A stretch of DNA of 27,163 nucleotides from SpSt-28 sp044343155 (GTDB lineage Archaea > Aenigmatarchaeota > Aenigmatarchaeia > CG10238-14 > SpSt-28), in the NCBI GenBank assembly GCA_044343155.1, contig JAVZSS010000006.1, positions 1 through 27,163 on the forward strand, given 5' to 3'. Positions within the stretch are counted from its first letter, which is position 1, and the number at the start of each line of letters is the position of its first letter. Made by a program: the position numbers and the translations under genes. Positions 16,040 through 25,800 of this stretch are shown in pieces. The notes beneath the pieces were generated by a model, which ran no database searches, was not told the origin of the DNA, and saw only the letters and a list, made by a program, of their open reading frames with translations.

Positions 16040-18382
16040 ATGAAAGTAGAAAAGTATGAGATATTTATAGATTTTAACGATTTGGCTGAAACTTTTGAAG
16101 GAAGAGTTAAAATTTACTTAATAAATGGTAAAAGAAGAATTAAGTTAGATAAGGAAGATATAGAAGTAAAAAAAGTTTTGGTTAATGGTAGCGAGTGCAA
16201 TTTTGAAGACAGAAATGATAGTTTAGTTATAAGTTCTAATAATCAAATAAAATTTATTGAAATAGAATATTCTGGAAGAGTTAGCAAAACTTTAGAGGGA
16301 CTTTATAGAGCTAAAAACATTTTTTCTACCCAATTTGAAGCTACTGGTGCTAGAAAGGTTTTCCCTTGTTTAGATAATCCAAATTTTAAGGCAAAATTTA
16401 AGATATCTGTTAAGGTTAGAAAACCTTATGAGGTTATTTCAAATGAGGATGTTGAAAGTATTGAAGATTTGGGTGAGTATAGAATATTTAATTTTAAGGA
16501 AACTTGTGAAATGTCAACATATTTAGTTTATATAGGAATAGGAGAATTCAAAAAGCTAGTTGAAAAAAATTCTATAAAGTTCAGAGCAATAGTCCCTTTT
16601 GATAAAGATGTTAATAAGGCTAAACAATCTTTAAATTACACTAAAAAGTTTTTTGAGTTTATGCAAGATTATTTCAAAGTCAAATATCCTTTAAGTAAAC
16701 TTGATATAATAGCTATTCCAGAATTTGCTGCCGGAGCTATGGAGAATTTTGGTGCAATAACTTTTAGAGAAATTTTTGTTCTTTTAAGTAAATCTACTTC
16801 TTACAAAATAAAAAGAAGAGTTATGGAGGTAATTTCACACGAATTAGTACACCAATGGTTTGGAAACTTGGTTTCTCCAAAAGACTGGAAAGATTTATGG
16901 TTAAACGAAAGTTTTGCCACATATTTAGCATATCTAGTAATAGATAAAGTATTTCCTAAAGAAAAGATACTTAGAGATTTTTTTGAAGGAGATTATTATT
17001 CTTCTCTTTCTCAAGATAGTTTATTGAATACACATCCTATAAAATTTAAATATAGAAAAAAAGAAGAAATAGATCAACTTTTCGATTCTATAACTTATGG
17101 TAAAGGTGCAAGTATTTTAAGAATGTTTTTTGGGTATTTAGGAGAAGAAAATTTTAGAAGCTATATTATTGAGTATTTGAATAAATTTAAATTTTCCAAT
17201 GCAAATACTGAAGACTTTTTAAATATTGTTAGAAATCATAAAAACTTATTTAAAAGTTGGATATTCAATAAAGGACATCCTATAATTTTTGCTAAATTTA
17301 AAAAAGGAAAAATAGTTTTAACCCAAAAAACATTTACTTATTTGAAAAATAGTTCTAAAACAATTTGGCCTATTCCTCTATTCATAAAATTCGATAATAG
17401 AAGAGAGGTTGTTTTATTTGATAAGAAAAAAACTTCTTTAAATTTAAAATTCAAAAATTTTATTTTCTTAAATTCAGATTCTTTTGGTTATTATAGAGTT
17501 TTTTACGACAAAAAGTTGTTAGAAGCTATAATAAAAAATAAAAGTAAATTGAATGAATTTGAAAAATGTTCTTTGATAGAAAACTACTTTTCATTTTTAT
17601 TGGCAGATTTAATTTCTATTGACGAATTCTTAAAATTGGTAGAAAAATTCAAGAAAGATAAAGATTTTCTTGTTATTAAAGAAATAGTAAACGATTTGAG
17701 TTTTCTTGTTGATTATTTGGATAAAAATAAAAAGGTAAAGAAATTTACTAAAGAATATCTCAACTATCATTATAAGAGACTAAGTTATAAAAAAAGAGAA
17801 GATTTGATATTGCTTGGGACTATATGTACGTTATATTCTAAAATCGATTCTAAATTTAGAAAAGAATTAGTTAATGCTTACAAGAACTATTTTGACGTAC
17901 CCCCAGATTTAAGATTAGCTTATTCAATTTCTTTAGTAAAAGTTAAAGGTAGAGAAGGTTTTGAAGAAGTTTTGAAAAATATTGAAAGAGCGGAGGATGA
18001 AGATAGAATTAAATTGTTATCCTCTCTATTTTATTCTGAAGACAAAAGCTTAGTTGCTCTAGCTTTTTCACTAATTTCTTCAAAATCCAAAAAACAAGAT
18101 TTGCCAATTTTAATTCAATCTTCTCTATCCGAAAAGAAGAATATAGATATAGCATGGATTTGGTTAAAAGAAAACTTACCAAACGTAATTTCAATATTTA
18201 GGGGTAGCTATCAACCTAGAAGAATAATGGAAAGCATAATACCAGATATTGGTTTATATAAAGAAGCAGAGATAAAAGAATATTTGAAGAAAAATAAATT
18301 CGAAGAAGCAAAAATTGGGATTAAAACTGGATTTGAGATTTTAGAAGTAATTAAGAGGCTTAGAAAAAAATATAATTTTTAA
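16040..18382 (+). CDS. M1 family zinc aminopeptidase
   Basis: This 780-residue metallopeptidase removes N-terminal residues from peptides, probably downstream of the proteasome in the cytoplasm, like tricorn-interacting factors F2/F3. Motifs: the substrate-binding GAMEN (232-236), zinc site HELVH (267-271) with the third ligand E290 in LWLNESFATY, and ITYGKGASILRM, which includes the transition-state Tyr. An N-terminal beta domain precedes the catalytic domain, and a helical C-terminal ERAP1-like half completes the usual four-domain form. No signal peptide is present. It overlaps rpoK by 4 bp tail to tail. Confidence 0.95.
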   Translation: MKVEKYEIFIDFNDLAETFEGRVKIYLINGKRRIKLDKEDIEVKKVLVNGSECNFEDRNDSLVISSNNQIKFIEIEYSGRVSKTLEGLYRAKNIFSTQFEATGARKVFPCLDNPNFKAKFKISVKVRKPYEVISNEDVESIEDLGEYRIFNFKETCEMSTYLVYIGIGEFKKLVEKNSIKFRAIVPFDKDVNKAKQSLNYTKKFFEFMQDYFKVKYPLSKLDIIAIPEFAAGAMENFGAITFREIFVLLSKSTSYKIKRRVMEVISHELVHQWFGNLVSPKDWKDLWLNESFATYLAYLVIDKVFPKEKILRDFFEGDYYSSLSQDSLLNTHPIKFKYRKKEEIDQLFDSITYGKGASILRMFFGYLGEENFRSYIIEYLNKFKFSNANTEDFLNIVRNHKNLFKSWIFNKGHPIIFAKFKKGKIVLTQKTFTYLKNSSKTIWPIPLFIKFDNRREVVLFDKKKTSLNLKFKNFIFLNSDSFGYYRVFYDKKLLEAIIKNKSKLNEFEKCSLIENYFSFLLADLISIDEFLKLVEKFKKDKDFLVIKEIVNDLSFLVDYLDKNKKVKKFTKEYLNYHYKRLSYKKREDLILLGTICTLYSKIDSKFRKELVNAYKNYFDVPPDLRLAYSISLVKVKGREGFEEVLKNIERAEDEDRIKLLSSLFYSEDKSLVALAFSLISSKSKKQDLPILIQSSLSEKKNIDIAWIWLKENLPNVISIFRGSYQPRRIMESIIPDIGLYKEAEIKEYLKKNKFEEAKIGIKTGFEILEVIKRLRKKYNF

Positions 18383-18633
18383 ATTTCATTTGGAAAGTCC
18401 TCTAACCAATTTTTTATGGCTTCTTTAATTTTTACAATTTGATATTCTTTAGTTGGTAGTGGCCTTTTTATAGTTATTGGTAAAACGTTTTTTTTAAATT
18501 CTTCTTTCGCAATTTTTATTGGATCTGTTTCTTCAGTTTTAATTAAAATAGGAGCACCTAAAGAAATTTGAAGAGCCCTAGCGCTAATGATTCTTGCCAC
18601 TTCAAATCTCGTTAATCTATCTTCGGGCCACAT
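18379..18633 (-). CDS. rpoK: DNA-directed RNA polymerase subunit K (Rpb6/omega)
   Basis: This 84-residue protein is the archaeal counterpart of eukaryotic Rpb6 and bacterial omega, helping assembly of the polymerase core. The signature LTRFEVARIISARALQISLG (7-26) and the C-terminal PITIKRPLP are plain. It follows rpoN by 5 bp on the same strand. The rpoN-rpoK pairing is common in archaea. Confidence 0.95.
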   Translation of the reverse strand: MWPEDRLTRFEVARIISARALQISLGAPILIKTEETDPIKIAKEEFKKNVLPITIKRPLPTKEYQIVKIKEAIKNWLEDFPNEI

Positions 18634-18638
18634 AATTA

Positions 18639-18842
18639 TCAGGGCTTAAATTTAGCAATTTTTTCAAATATATCAACATGGGTAAGAAACATTCTCCTAC
18701 AACAATATCTTTTAACATTCAAATCGTCTAAAACCTTAGCAGGATCCTCTCCATTTTCTACTCTCTTTTTATAATCTTCCCAAAGATGTCCAATTACTTT
18801 TCCACATGTAAAACATCTTATTGGAAACAAAATTTTGACCAC
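18639..18842 (-). CDS. rpoN: DNA-directed RNA polymerase subunit N (Rpb10)
   Basis: This 67-residue protein is the archaeal Rpb10 homologue, a zinc-bundle subunit at the Rpb3/Rpb11-type platform. FPIRCFTCGKVIG (C10, C13) and RYCCRRMFLTH (C47, C48) give the four zinc ligands. The start appears to be GTG at 18842; an AGGTGG stretch overlaps it and no upstream ATG is in frame. It is first in an rpoN-rpoK operon and is divergent from the iron-sulfur operon (77-bp gap). Confidence 0.95.
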   Translation of the reverse strand: MVKILFPIRCFTCGKVIGHLWEDYKKRVENGEDPAKVLDDLNVKRYCCRRMFLTHVDIFEKIAKFKP

Positions 18843-18891
18843 CTATTCAGATTTATATTTTTGAATTTATAGTTTTTAAGATTTAAAAGTT

Positions 18892-18910
18892 TTAAATATA
18901 ACTGAGTTAT
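18892..18910 (+). promoter_or_regulatory. TATA box and palindromic operator ahead of the isc operon
   Basis: TTAAATATA (18892-18900) lies about 24 bp upstream of the ATG at 18920, fitting a leaderless transcript. The perfect inverted repeat ATAACT-G-AGTTAT (18898-18910) begins at the end of the TATA box, between it and the start. A protein bound there would block TBP or polymerase, so this is a strong operator candidate for the adjoining HTH regulator. Confidence 0.6.
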
Positions 18911-18919
18911 ATTACTTAT

Positions 18920-19225
18920 ATGATAGTTCCATGCGATTTTTATATAAAAGTTTATTTACCATCCATAAAAGCAAAAGTGGCTGAAATTTTGTACAGACAG
19001 TATAATAAAAAACAAGAAGAAATAGCAAAATTATTAGGGATAACGCAAGCAGCAACTAGCAAGTATATATCTAGAAAACTTAGTAAAAAAATAAGTGAAA
19101 TTATGAATAGGAATCTCATTGAAGAAATAGCTAGAGATATTAGTAAAAGTCTGGTTGAAAAAAATTACGCTCAAATACCATTTTCTAAAGAAGTTTGTAA
19201 GTTGTGTGGAGGGTGTAAATTATGA
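18920..19225 (+). CDS. HTH regulator with Cys-rich tail, first gene of the isc operon
   Basis: This 101-residue protein resembles archaeal COG2522-type regulators. It carries a helix-turn-helix at about 28-55 (KKQEEIAKLLGITQAATSKY), a helical middle and a C-terminal cluster C93-x2-C96-x2-C99 (CKLCGGC), with C5 as a possible further ligand. Such Cys could bind an Fe-S cluster or zinc. Its stop overlaps the iscS start as ATGA, so it is translated with the Fe-S assembly genes. By analogy with IscR/SufR it may sense Fe-S status and repress its own operon through the palindrome just upstream; that role is inference. Confidence 0.8.
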   Translation: MIVPCDFYIKVYLPSIKAKVAEILYRQYNKKQEEIAKLLGITQAATSKYISRKLSKKISEIMNRNLIEEIARDISKSLVEKNYAQIPFSKEVCKLCGGCKL

Positions 19226-20376
19226 AAGTTTATATGGATTATGCAGCCACAACACCAATAGATCCAAGGGTATTAAAAGCTATGATGCCATTTCTAAAAA
19301 AGAAATTTGGAAATACAATGAGTTTGCATTCTTTTGGAATAGAAGCTAAAAAGGCTCTTGAAGAATCTAGAGAAGCTATTGCTGATTTGATGAACGCCAA
19401 CTCAAATGAAATAATTTTTACTTCCAGCGCAACTGAAGCAAATAATATGGCTATAAAAGGAATAGCTTTTGCAAACAAAGATAAAGGAAATCATATAATA
19501 GTTTCTTCAATAGAGCATCATTGTGTTTTAGAATCTGCAAAATGGTTGGAAAAGTTTGGTTTTAAAGTTGATTATTTACCTGTTGATAAATTTGGTTTCG
19601 TTGATTTGGAAAAATTAAAAAGTTTGATTAGAAAAGAAACTATTTTAGTATCTGTCATGCATGCAAATAATGAGATTGGTACAATTGAACCAATTGAAGA
19701 GATAGGGAAAATTTGCAAAGAAAATGGAATATATTTTCATTCAGATGCTGCTCAGAGTTTTGGAAAAATTGATGTTGATGTTAAAAAGTTTAATGTAGAT
19801 CTTTTGACTGTAAGTTCTCACAAGATGTATGGTCCAAAGGGCGCAGCAGCTTTATATATAAAAGAAGGTACAAGAATAGAGCCACTATTACATGGAGGTG
19901 GACATGAATTTGGCTTAAGATCTTCTACAGTAAATGTTCCTGCTATTGTTGGTTTTGCTGAAGCTGCAAGAATAGCTAAAAAAGAAATGAAAAAAGAAGC
20001 TGCAAGATTAATTAAGTTAAGAGATAGGCTAATAAAGGGGGTTTTAGAAAATATAGAGGATTCTCATTTAAACGGTCATCCTACAAAAAGATTGCCAAAC
20101 AATGCAAACTTTTGGTTTTCTGGAGTTGAGGGAGAAGCTTTAATTTCTTTATTAGATTCTTATGGTATAGCCGCATCTACAGGATCTGCATGCTCTTCTT
20201 CTACATTAGAGCCAAGTCATGTGCTCTTAGCAATTGGGTTAAAACATCATGAGGCTCACGGTAGCTTAAGATTAAGTTTAGGAAGGTGGACTACTAAAGA
20301 AGAGGTTGACTACGTTTTGGAAGTTTTACCAAAAGCTATAAATAAATTAAGAAAAATTTCTATTTTCAAAAAGTGA
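19222..20376 (+). CDS. iscS: Cysteine desulfurase (IscS/NifS family)
   Basis: This 384-residue PLP enzyme takes sulfur from cysteine as a persulfide and hands it to the IscU scaffold. Seen: MDYAATTPIDP at the N-terminus, HSDAAQSFGK (Asp for PLP), the PLP lysine K201 in SSHKMYGPKG, and the active-site Cys C324 in STGSACSSSTLEPSHV. The loop with its SSST tail is long, as in class I IscS/NifS enzymes. It overlaps the regulator gene by 4 bp and the next gene starts within 6 bp of its stop, so this is a tight operon. Confidence 0.96.
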   Translation: MKVYMDYAATTPIDPRVLKAMMPFLKKKFGNTMSLHSFGIEAKKALEESREAIADLMNANSNEIIFTSSATEANNMAIKGIAFANKDKGNHIIVSSIEHHCVLESAKWLEKFGFKVDYLPVDKFGFVDLEKLKSLIRKETILVSVMHANNEIGTIEPIEEIGKICKENGIYFHSDAAQSFGKIDVDVKKFNVDLLTVSSHKMYGPKGAAALYIKEGTRIEPLLHGGGHEFGLRSSTVNVPAIVGFAEAARIAKKEMKKEAARLIKLRDRLIKGVLENIEDSHLNGHPTKRLPNNANFWFSGVEGEALISLLDSYGIAASTGSACSSSTLEPSHVLLAIGLKHHEAHGSLRLSLGRWTTKEEVDYVLEVLPKAINKLRKISIFKK

Positions 20377-20381
20377 TTTTG

Positions 20382-20879
20382 ATGGAATTATATTCTAAAG
20401 AAATAATGAAACATTTTAAAAATCCGAAGAATGTGGGTAGAATTAAAAATGCTGATGGAATTGGAGAAGCTGGAAATTTGGTTTGTGGAGATGTGATGAA
20501 GATTTATATTAAAGTTAGTGATAAAAATGGTAAGAAGATTATAAAAGATATAAAATTTGAAACTTTTGGTTGTGTTGTCGCTATTGCTAACACTAGCTTA
20601 TTAACAACCTTAGTTAAAGGAAAAACTTTAGAGGAAGCTCTTAAAATTAAAAAAGAAGATTTGGTTAAAAAACTAGGAAAAGTTCCTCCTATTAAAATTC
20701 ATTGCTCAGTTTTAGCTACAGACGCCCTTAAGGAAGCAATTTATGATTACTTAAAAAGAAATAATTTGCCCATTCCTGAAGATTTAGAGAAAGAGCATAA
20801 AAGGATTGTTGAAAATAGAGAAAAATTAGAAAAAGAATATGCGAATTTTGTTAATATGGAAAAAGAGGTTTTGAAATGA
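20382..20879 (+). CDS. iscU: IscU/NifU-type Fe-S cluster scaffold
   Basis: This 165-residue scaffold assembles [2Fe-2S]/[4Fe-4S] clusters from IscS-derived sulfur. The three conserved Cys are present: C35 in NLVCGD (with D37), C64 in FGCVVAIA and C108 in KIHCSVLA (with H107). MELYSKEIMKHF is the typical N-terminus, so the ATG at 20382 is preferred to a GTG at 20373; that GTGA serves better as a ribosome binding site. A helical, charged C-terminal extension of about 30 residues follows the usual end of the domain. It is coupled to the next gene by an ATGA overlap. Confidence 0.94.
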   Translation: MELYSKEIMKHFKNPKNVGRIKNADGIGEAGNLVCGDVMKIYIKVSDKNGKKIIKDIKFETFGCVVAIANTSLLTTLVKGKTLEEALKIKKEDLVKKLGKVPPIKIHCSVLATDALKEAIYDYLKRNNLPIPEDLEKEHKRIVENREKLEKEYANFVNMEKEVLK

Positions 20880-21169
20880 TTAAAGAAAAAGATTTACTAA
20901 AGGTTTTAGAAAATGTGGTTGATCCTGAAATTGGTATAAATATAGTTGATCTTGGTTTAATTTATGATATTAAAGTTGAAAAAGATAGCGTTAAGATTAA
21001 AATGGGTTTGACTTCTCCTTTTTGCCCTTTAGCTAATTACTTAGTTGAAATGGTTAAGAATGCTGTTAAAAATAGTGGTATAAAAAATGTTGATGTGGAA
21101 TTAGTATTGAATCCACCTTGGACTCCAGAAAGAATGTCAAAAAAAGCAAGAAAAATTTTGGGGTTATAA
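20876..21169 (+). CDS. MIP18/SufT family Fe-S assembly factor (DUF59)
   Basis: This 97-residue protein belongs to the MIP18/PaaD/SufT-type family, which helps load clusters onto target proteins. VVDPEIGINIVDLGLIYDI (14-32) is the family signature, and SPFCPLA carries the conserved reactive Cys. NPPWTPERMS near the C-terminus also fits. It is the last gene of the regulator-iscS-iscU run, and its start overlaps the iscU stop by 4 bp. Confidence 0.93.
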   Translation: MIKEKDLLKVLENVVDPEIGINIVDLGLIYDIKVEKDSVKIKMGLTSPFCPLANYLVEMVKNAVKNSGIKNVDVELVLNPPWTPERMSKKARKILGL

Positions 21170-21175
21170 ATTAAA

Positions 21176-21583
21176 ATGAGATTTTCTTATATTATAGTTG
21201 CTAAAGTTGTGAAAAATTTTAGTACTAGAGTTGGAAAATTGGGTAATATTCATTTTAATAAAGGATTCTATTTGTATGTTGGTTCAGCTTTTTATGAAAA
21301 CGGATTTAGTAGAATTTTAAGACATATTAGTAAAAAGAAGAAGAGACATTGGCATATAGATTATTTTCTTTCTTCTAGAAAAGTTAAAATAGTTTATATA
21401 GAAATTTTTCCAGAAAGAAGAATAGAGTGTATTTTAGCATCTATGATAGAAAGGTTTAGTGATAATAGTGTTAAAAATTTTGGTTGTAGTGATTGTTTTT
21501 GTAAATCTCATATGTTTTTCTTTAAGAACAAAAATAAAGTTGAAGATATTTTAAGAAAAATTATGATAAAGATTTTGGTTTAG
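21176..21583 (+). CDS. DUF123 (GIY-YIG-like) protein
   Basis: This 135-residue protein matches archaeal DUF123, a GIY-YIG-related family sometimes fused to endonuclease III. FYLYVGSAF (31-39) stands for the GIY-YIG strand, followed by SRILRHISKKKKRHWHIDYFL (R46, H57-H60 region), E84 in RRIECIL and a Cys/His cluster GCSDCFCKSH (C104, C107, C109, H112). It is probably a DNA-binding or nuclease-like protein. It follows the Fe-S operon by 6 bp and may be co-transcribed. Its end overlaps the next gene tail to tail by 23 bp. Confidence 0.88.
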   Translation: MRFSYIIVAKVVKNFSTRVGKLGNIHFNKGFYLYVGSAFYENGFSRILRHISKKKKRHWHIDYFLSSRKVKIVYIEIFPERRIECILASMIERFSDNSVKNFGCSDCFCKSHMFFFKNKNKVEDILRKIMIKILV

Positions 21584-22595
21584 GAAGTTTTAATTCTTTC
21601 CACTTAACTTTTTTAGCTAAAGGGTCTTCTTCTTCACAAATTACTATCGAATTATAATCTCCAGAATTAACCTCTATATAATCCTCTCCAGTTAAATATT
21701 TTAACACTTTTTTATAATCGAATTCGAAAGGAATTTTAAGATTTATAAAAGTTTTTACAATTCTAATTAAAAACGGATAATATTCCTCACTACTACTTAA
21801 AATATATCTGTTATTACTTGAATAAAATGGTGGAAATAGTTTTATTCCTTCTCTCAAATATCCAGTTATTATCTCATAGGAATGTAGACCAGTATCTCTA
21901 TTTTTCTTGTCCCATTCTAAGAAAGCAGAAGAATTGTTTTTATCAATTTCTAGAATATCACCTCTTCTAAAATCAGAATATTTTTTGTACAATTGTTCTG
22001 GTGTATCGTCATCATTGTAAATACTTCTTATAGCAATACTAGCAACATCTAGGTATTCTTTTAAAGAAATTTCTCTTTTACCGCTAGTTGTTTTTAAATT
22101 TTTTAGATAAGCATTTTCTATAATTTTAGCTTCCTCCTTGCTAAGATAAGGTTTATAAACAAATTTCCTTTTTATTTCTCCCTCTCTAAATCTAATTGGA
22201 ACCATTTTTTCAAGTTTTTCTTTGTTTAATGATTTAAAAATTATTATAGAATTTTCAATAATCCTATTGATTAAGTCAACTAAATTATTCTCTTTAGAGT
22301 TTTTATCGATTTTTATATTGGTATAAAAGTATCGACATTCTTGATTAATACCGGAAAAATAAAGATAATAGTTATTTTTGTAAAGAATTAGCGCAAAAGG
22401 AATTATTATTATTTTTTCATCTAAGTAGCATGGAAAATAAAAATTAATCCATCTTTTGTCATATTTGCCAAATATATAATTAGGGAATGCAATATTTGAT
22501 AATTTTTTCAATAAGGATAATGTTTTATGTGAATAAAGTTCAAGTTCTTTTTCTATAAAAAGAGTTTCTTCCAGTTCTTTATATTCTATCCTCAT
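21561..22595 (-). CDS. Hypothetical protein
   Basis: This 344-residue soluble protein is not recognised. It has strand-rich N-terminal parts (WINFYFPCYL, IIIIPFALILYKNNYYLYF), a helical middle and conserved-looking stretches FRRGDILEIDK and LEWDKKNRDTGLHSYEIITG. No membrane segment, zinc site or nucleotide motif is seen. It starts 14 bp from the divergent DUF131 gene and overlaps DUF123 by 23 bp at its end. Confidence 0.62.
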   Translation of the reverse strand: MRIEYKELEETLFIEKELELYSHKTLSLLKKLSNIAFPNYIFGKYDKRWINFYFPCYLDEKIIIIPFALILYKNNYYLYFSGINQECRYFYTNIKIDKNSKENNLVDLINRIIENSIIIFKSLNKEKLEKMVPIRFREGEIKRKFVYKPYLSKEEAKIIENAYLKNLKTTSGKREISLKEYLDVASIAIRSIYNDDDTPEQLYKKYSDFRRGDILEIDKNNSSAFLEWDKKNRDTGLHSYEIITGYLREGIKLFPPFYSSNNRYILSSSEEYYPFLIRIVKTFINLKIPFEFDYKKVLKYLTGEDYIEVNSGDYNSIVICEEEDPLAKKVKWKELKLPKPKSLS

Positions 22596-22609
22596 ATTTA
22601 AAATTTATT

Positions 22610-22879
22610 ATGAAGAAAAAAAGTAGTAAAATGGTTGAAGAGATAGGAATAGTTTTGATATTCACATCTGTAATTTTATTTATAATTGGTTTGACTTTTC
22701 TATTTTTTGGTAAGCAAAGAACAAAGTTTGAAGGAGGAGGTATAATTTTCATAGGACCGATTCCAATAATTTTTGGTACTAGTGCTAAAATAATCTATTT
22801 ACTTTTAGTTTTTTCTTTAATTTTTATAATCTTGTTTATCTTTTTCTTTTTGAACTTTCCTTTACTCAACAAAAAGTAA
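22610..22879 (+). CDS. DUF131 family small membrane protein
   Basis: This 89-residue protein has two hydrophobic segments around GGGIIFIGPIPIIFG (about 42-56), the hallmark of the archaeal DUF131/TIGR00304 family, whose function is unknown. An in-frame ATG at 22631 is a possible later start. The last 85 bp lie antisense to the end of the giant surface protein gene, so both membrane-tail coding regions share DNA. Confidence 0.8.
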   Translation: MKKKSSKMVEEIGIVLIFTSVILFIIGLTFLFFGKQRTKFEGGGIIFIGPIPIIFGTSAKIIYLLLVFSLIFIILFIFFFLNFPLLNKK

Positions 22880-25800
22880 GCTAGCAAAGTCGAAAAAGTT
22901 AATGTTAAAATAATTGGTAATAAAATTTTTTCATTTAGCACAAAATATCCTGTTGTTTTGGAATCTACTTTTTCTTTTTTAGAAGTTTTATTATTGGTAA
23001 TAGTAATTTTTTCTTTTTCTTCTTCTATTTCTTCCGTTTCATTTAAATTCTCTTCTAGTTCTTCAAAATTTTCATTAGAATAAGTTATATTAGTTAAATT
23101 TTTAGATTCAGGTGGTTTAATAAAAGTAAATTCTTTTTCAGAAAAAGATAATGGTTGAGTATTGAAATTTCTATTTGGTAAGCCTGGAGTACCACCATCA
23201 ACATAGCTTTCTCTCCATATCAAACTTTCTTCATCCAATTCCAAACTTTTACCATTGTCATAACCACCCATATTTTTGGAATATGTCACTTCATCAATTA
23301 CAATCTTAGAAGAATTTTTTATCGCTATTGTATCGTTTTCATTATTTAAATTAAAACTCGCTTGAAATATAGTTTTATTAAAGTTTGGATATTCCTCTAA
23401 AAATTTTGAAAAGTTGTTAGATATAATTGCATATTCATTTGGATTTAAAATTTCACTTCCCAACTTTAAAATTATTTTATGATTTCCATTTTTGTCTGAA
23501 AAATACCAGTTTGTTAGATTAACAGAGCAATTTCCATAATTGTATATTTCTATCCACTCTCTACCTTTATCATTTCCTTTTGGATTATACATTATTTCAT
23601 TTATTCTAATCTTAGGTTCACAATATTTTTCTTGATTATTTTCTTCTTCGTAAACTTCAAAATATGCTTCTCTAGGACCAACTATTAGTGGATCTAGTTT
23701 TTCTAAAACAGCTGTAACTTTATACTTTCCACTAGTTTCAGGTTTAAAGTTAATGTTAATTTCCATACTCTTATCTTCTAAATCAAATTCGTAAGTATTA
23801 TTTAAAATATGGGAGGAATTTGTTATTTCAAAATACAATTTTCCTCTATCTTTAACTTTGCTAAATATTTTGAATTTTATTGTAGCGTTTTCCCCAAGTT
23901 TAATATTTTTTGTTTCAATAGAAAAATCTAAAGCTGTTTCATAATCTAGAGAAATTGTTATATTTTTTACTATTACTGCAGAATTTTCAGTTTCATTGAA
24001 AATTAGAAGAGGCACAACTATTTCCACTTCTTTTCTACCATCAATGGTATTATTTATTCTTATTTTGTATCTTTTATTTATAGTGCTTGTTTGATTTGTT
24101 TCTAATGTTGTATTTGAATGGGATATTGTTTGTAATCTATAAATTGTAATATTTTCTATTTTTTCTTCAGTAAAATTTACTTGAATATTTTCTTCGCTAA
24201 TCGTAGAATTTTCTGGCAAATAGTAAATAAATCTTTTTATGGGTATTATTGGTTCATTTTCTTCAATAATGTTTTCTGTAGAATTTACTTCAATACTATT
24301 ATTTTTATAATCAATTTGTGGTTGCATTTCTACTTTTAAGAAGCATCTTTCTGAACAATCAAAATATTTTATTAATTTTTCTTCTTCTAACCTTCCTTCT
24401 TTTGGCAAGCTGGGATCTCCATATACTAAAAACTCTAATAATGTTTTTTGCTTTATTCCAGGTTTATTAAAATTCAAAATATCAAAAAATATTAGGTCTG
24501 AAGCGAAGCTATTATAGGCATAAAGAAAAGCCTTTCCTATATTTTCTCCATTTTTAAAAAATCTGGAAGAAAATTCTCCTGTAAATGGGTGATAGCTCAG
24601 TGCTGAAGGACCAATAAAACTTGCTGCTCCTTTTTTTAAAAATTCATCTTTCATTTTTCCAATACCAGAAAAATCGGAATTATCCCAAACTATTCTTGAA
24701 TTTAAATAAGGAATATCATTTGGTTCAAAAATGTTGCTACCATTATACTGATAGTTTGAAATTAGCTGCTTCCAAAATTCGTAATCAAGAATATTTGTAT
24801 TTTGTTCTATATTATTTGGTAAAATCCATAAGCTACCATTTCCTAAACCTTCATAAAATATTATTGAGCTATTTTGCAAACAAATTCTTAAATTAGATGA
24901 ATTCAAAATTGGCCATGGTTTAGGCCAAAGAATTTCAAGAATATTAATTACATCTGTTATATCTAAACTTTCATTATTTGTTTGTTTTTCAGCTAAGTAA
25001 GATAGAACATCTTCGTAATTTTGTGAAAAAGAAGACCAATCATATTCGAAATAACTCATTAAAGCTTCAGAGACAAATTCTAAGCCTTTAACTGTTAAAA
25101 AAAGATTTGATATTATAGTTGAAAGAAAAGAAGAAGCATATTTTTCCAAAACTTTTCTTAGACCTTCATATGTTATTAGAAATTTTGCTATTTGAGTAGG
25201 GTTTAAATTCTGTAAAAAAGATATGTGATTAGTTCTGCGCTCAACTAATCTATTTACATTATAACCTCTTTCTTCTAAAATTTTAGCTATATTTCTTCCA
25301 GTTAACATTCCACCACCACCATAAACTAAAACTATACCAAAATTTTGATGTAAGTATTCACTAGCAATTAAAGCATTTTTATTTGTTTCTAAAAATATTC
25401 TAGAAAAAATTAGAGAAGATAAAGATTCATCACTAGGTAATCTACCAAAACTTAAATCTAAATAATTATCGTTATTTATGTCAGCATATATTACATCTGA
25501 AATAATTTTATCTCCATCTAGTTCATCAGCAACATTAATTAAACCTAAAAATTTTTGCTTTTCAACAGGATCATCAACTTCAAAATACGGCACACCAAAT
25601 AAAAGAAGATAATTTCCCTTTACAATATTTTTCGAATTATTAAAAAGAAAGCCATGAGAGTTTAATTTTTGAATTTTATTTTTTAGAATATTTTTAGCTT
25701 CTGAAGAATTGGTAGTATTTACAAAAATTATAAATCCATCTTTTATTGATGAAATTATTGCAGAATAGGGAGAATTTGTTAATATCAAATAGTTTAAAGT

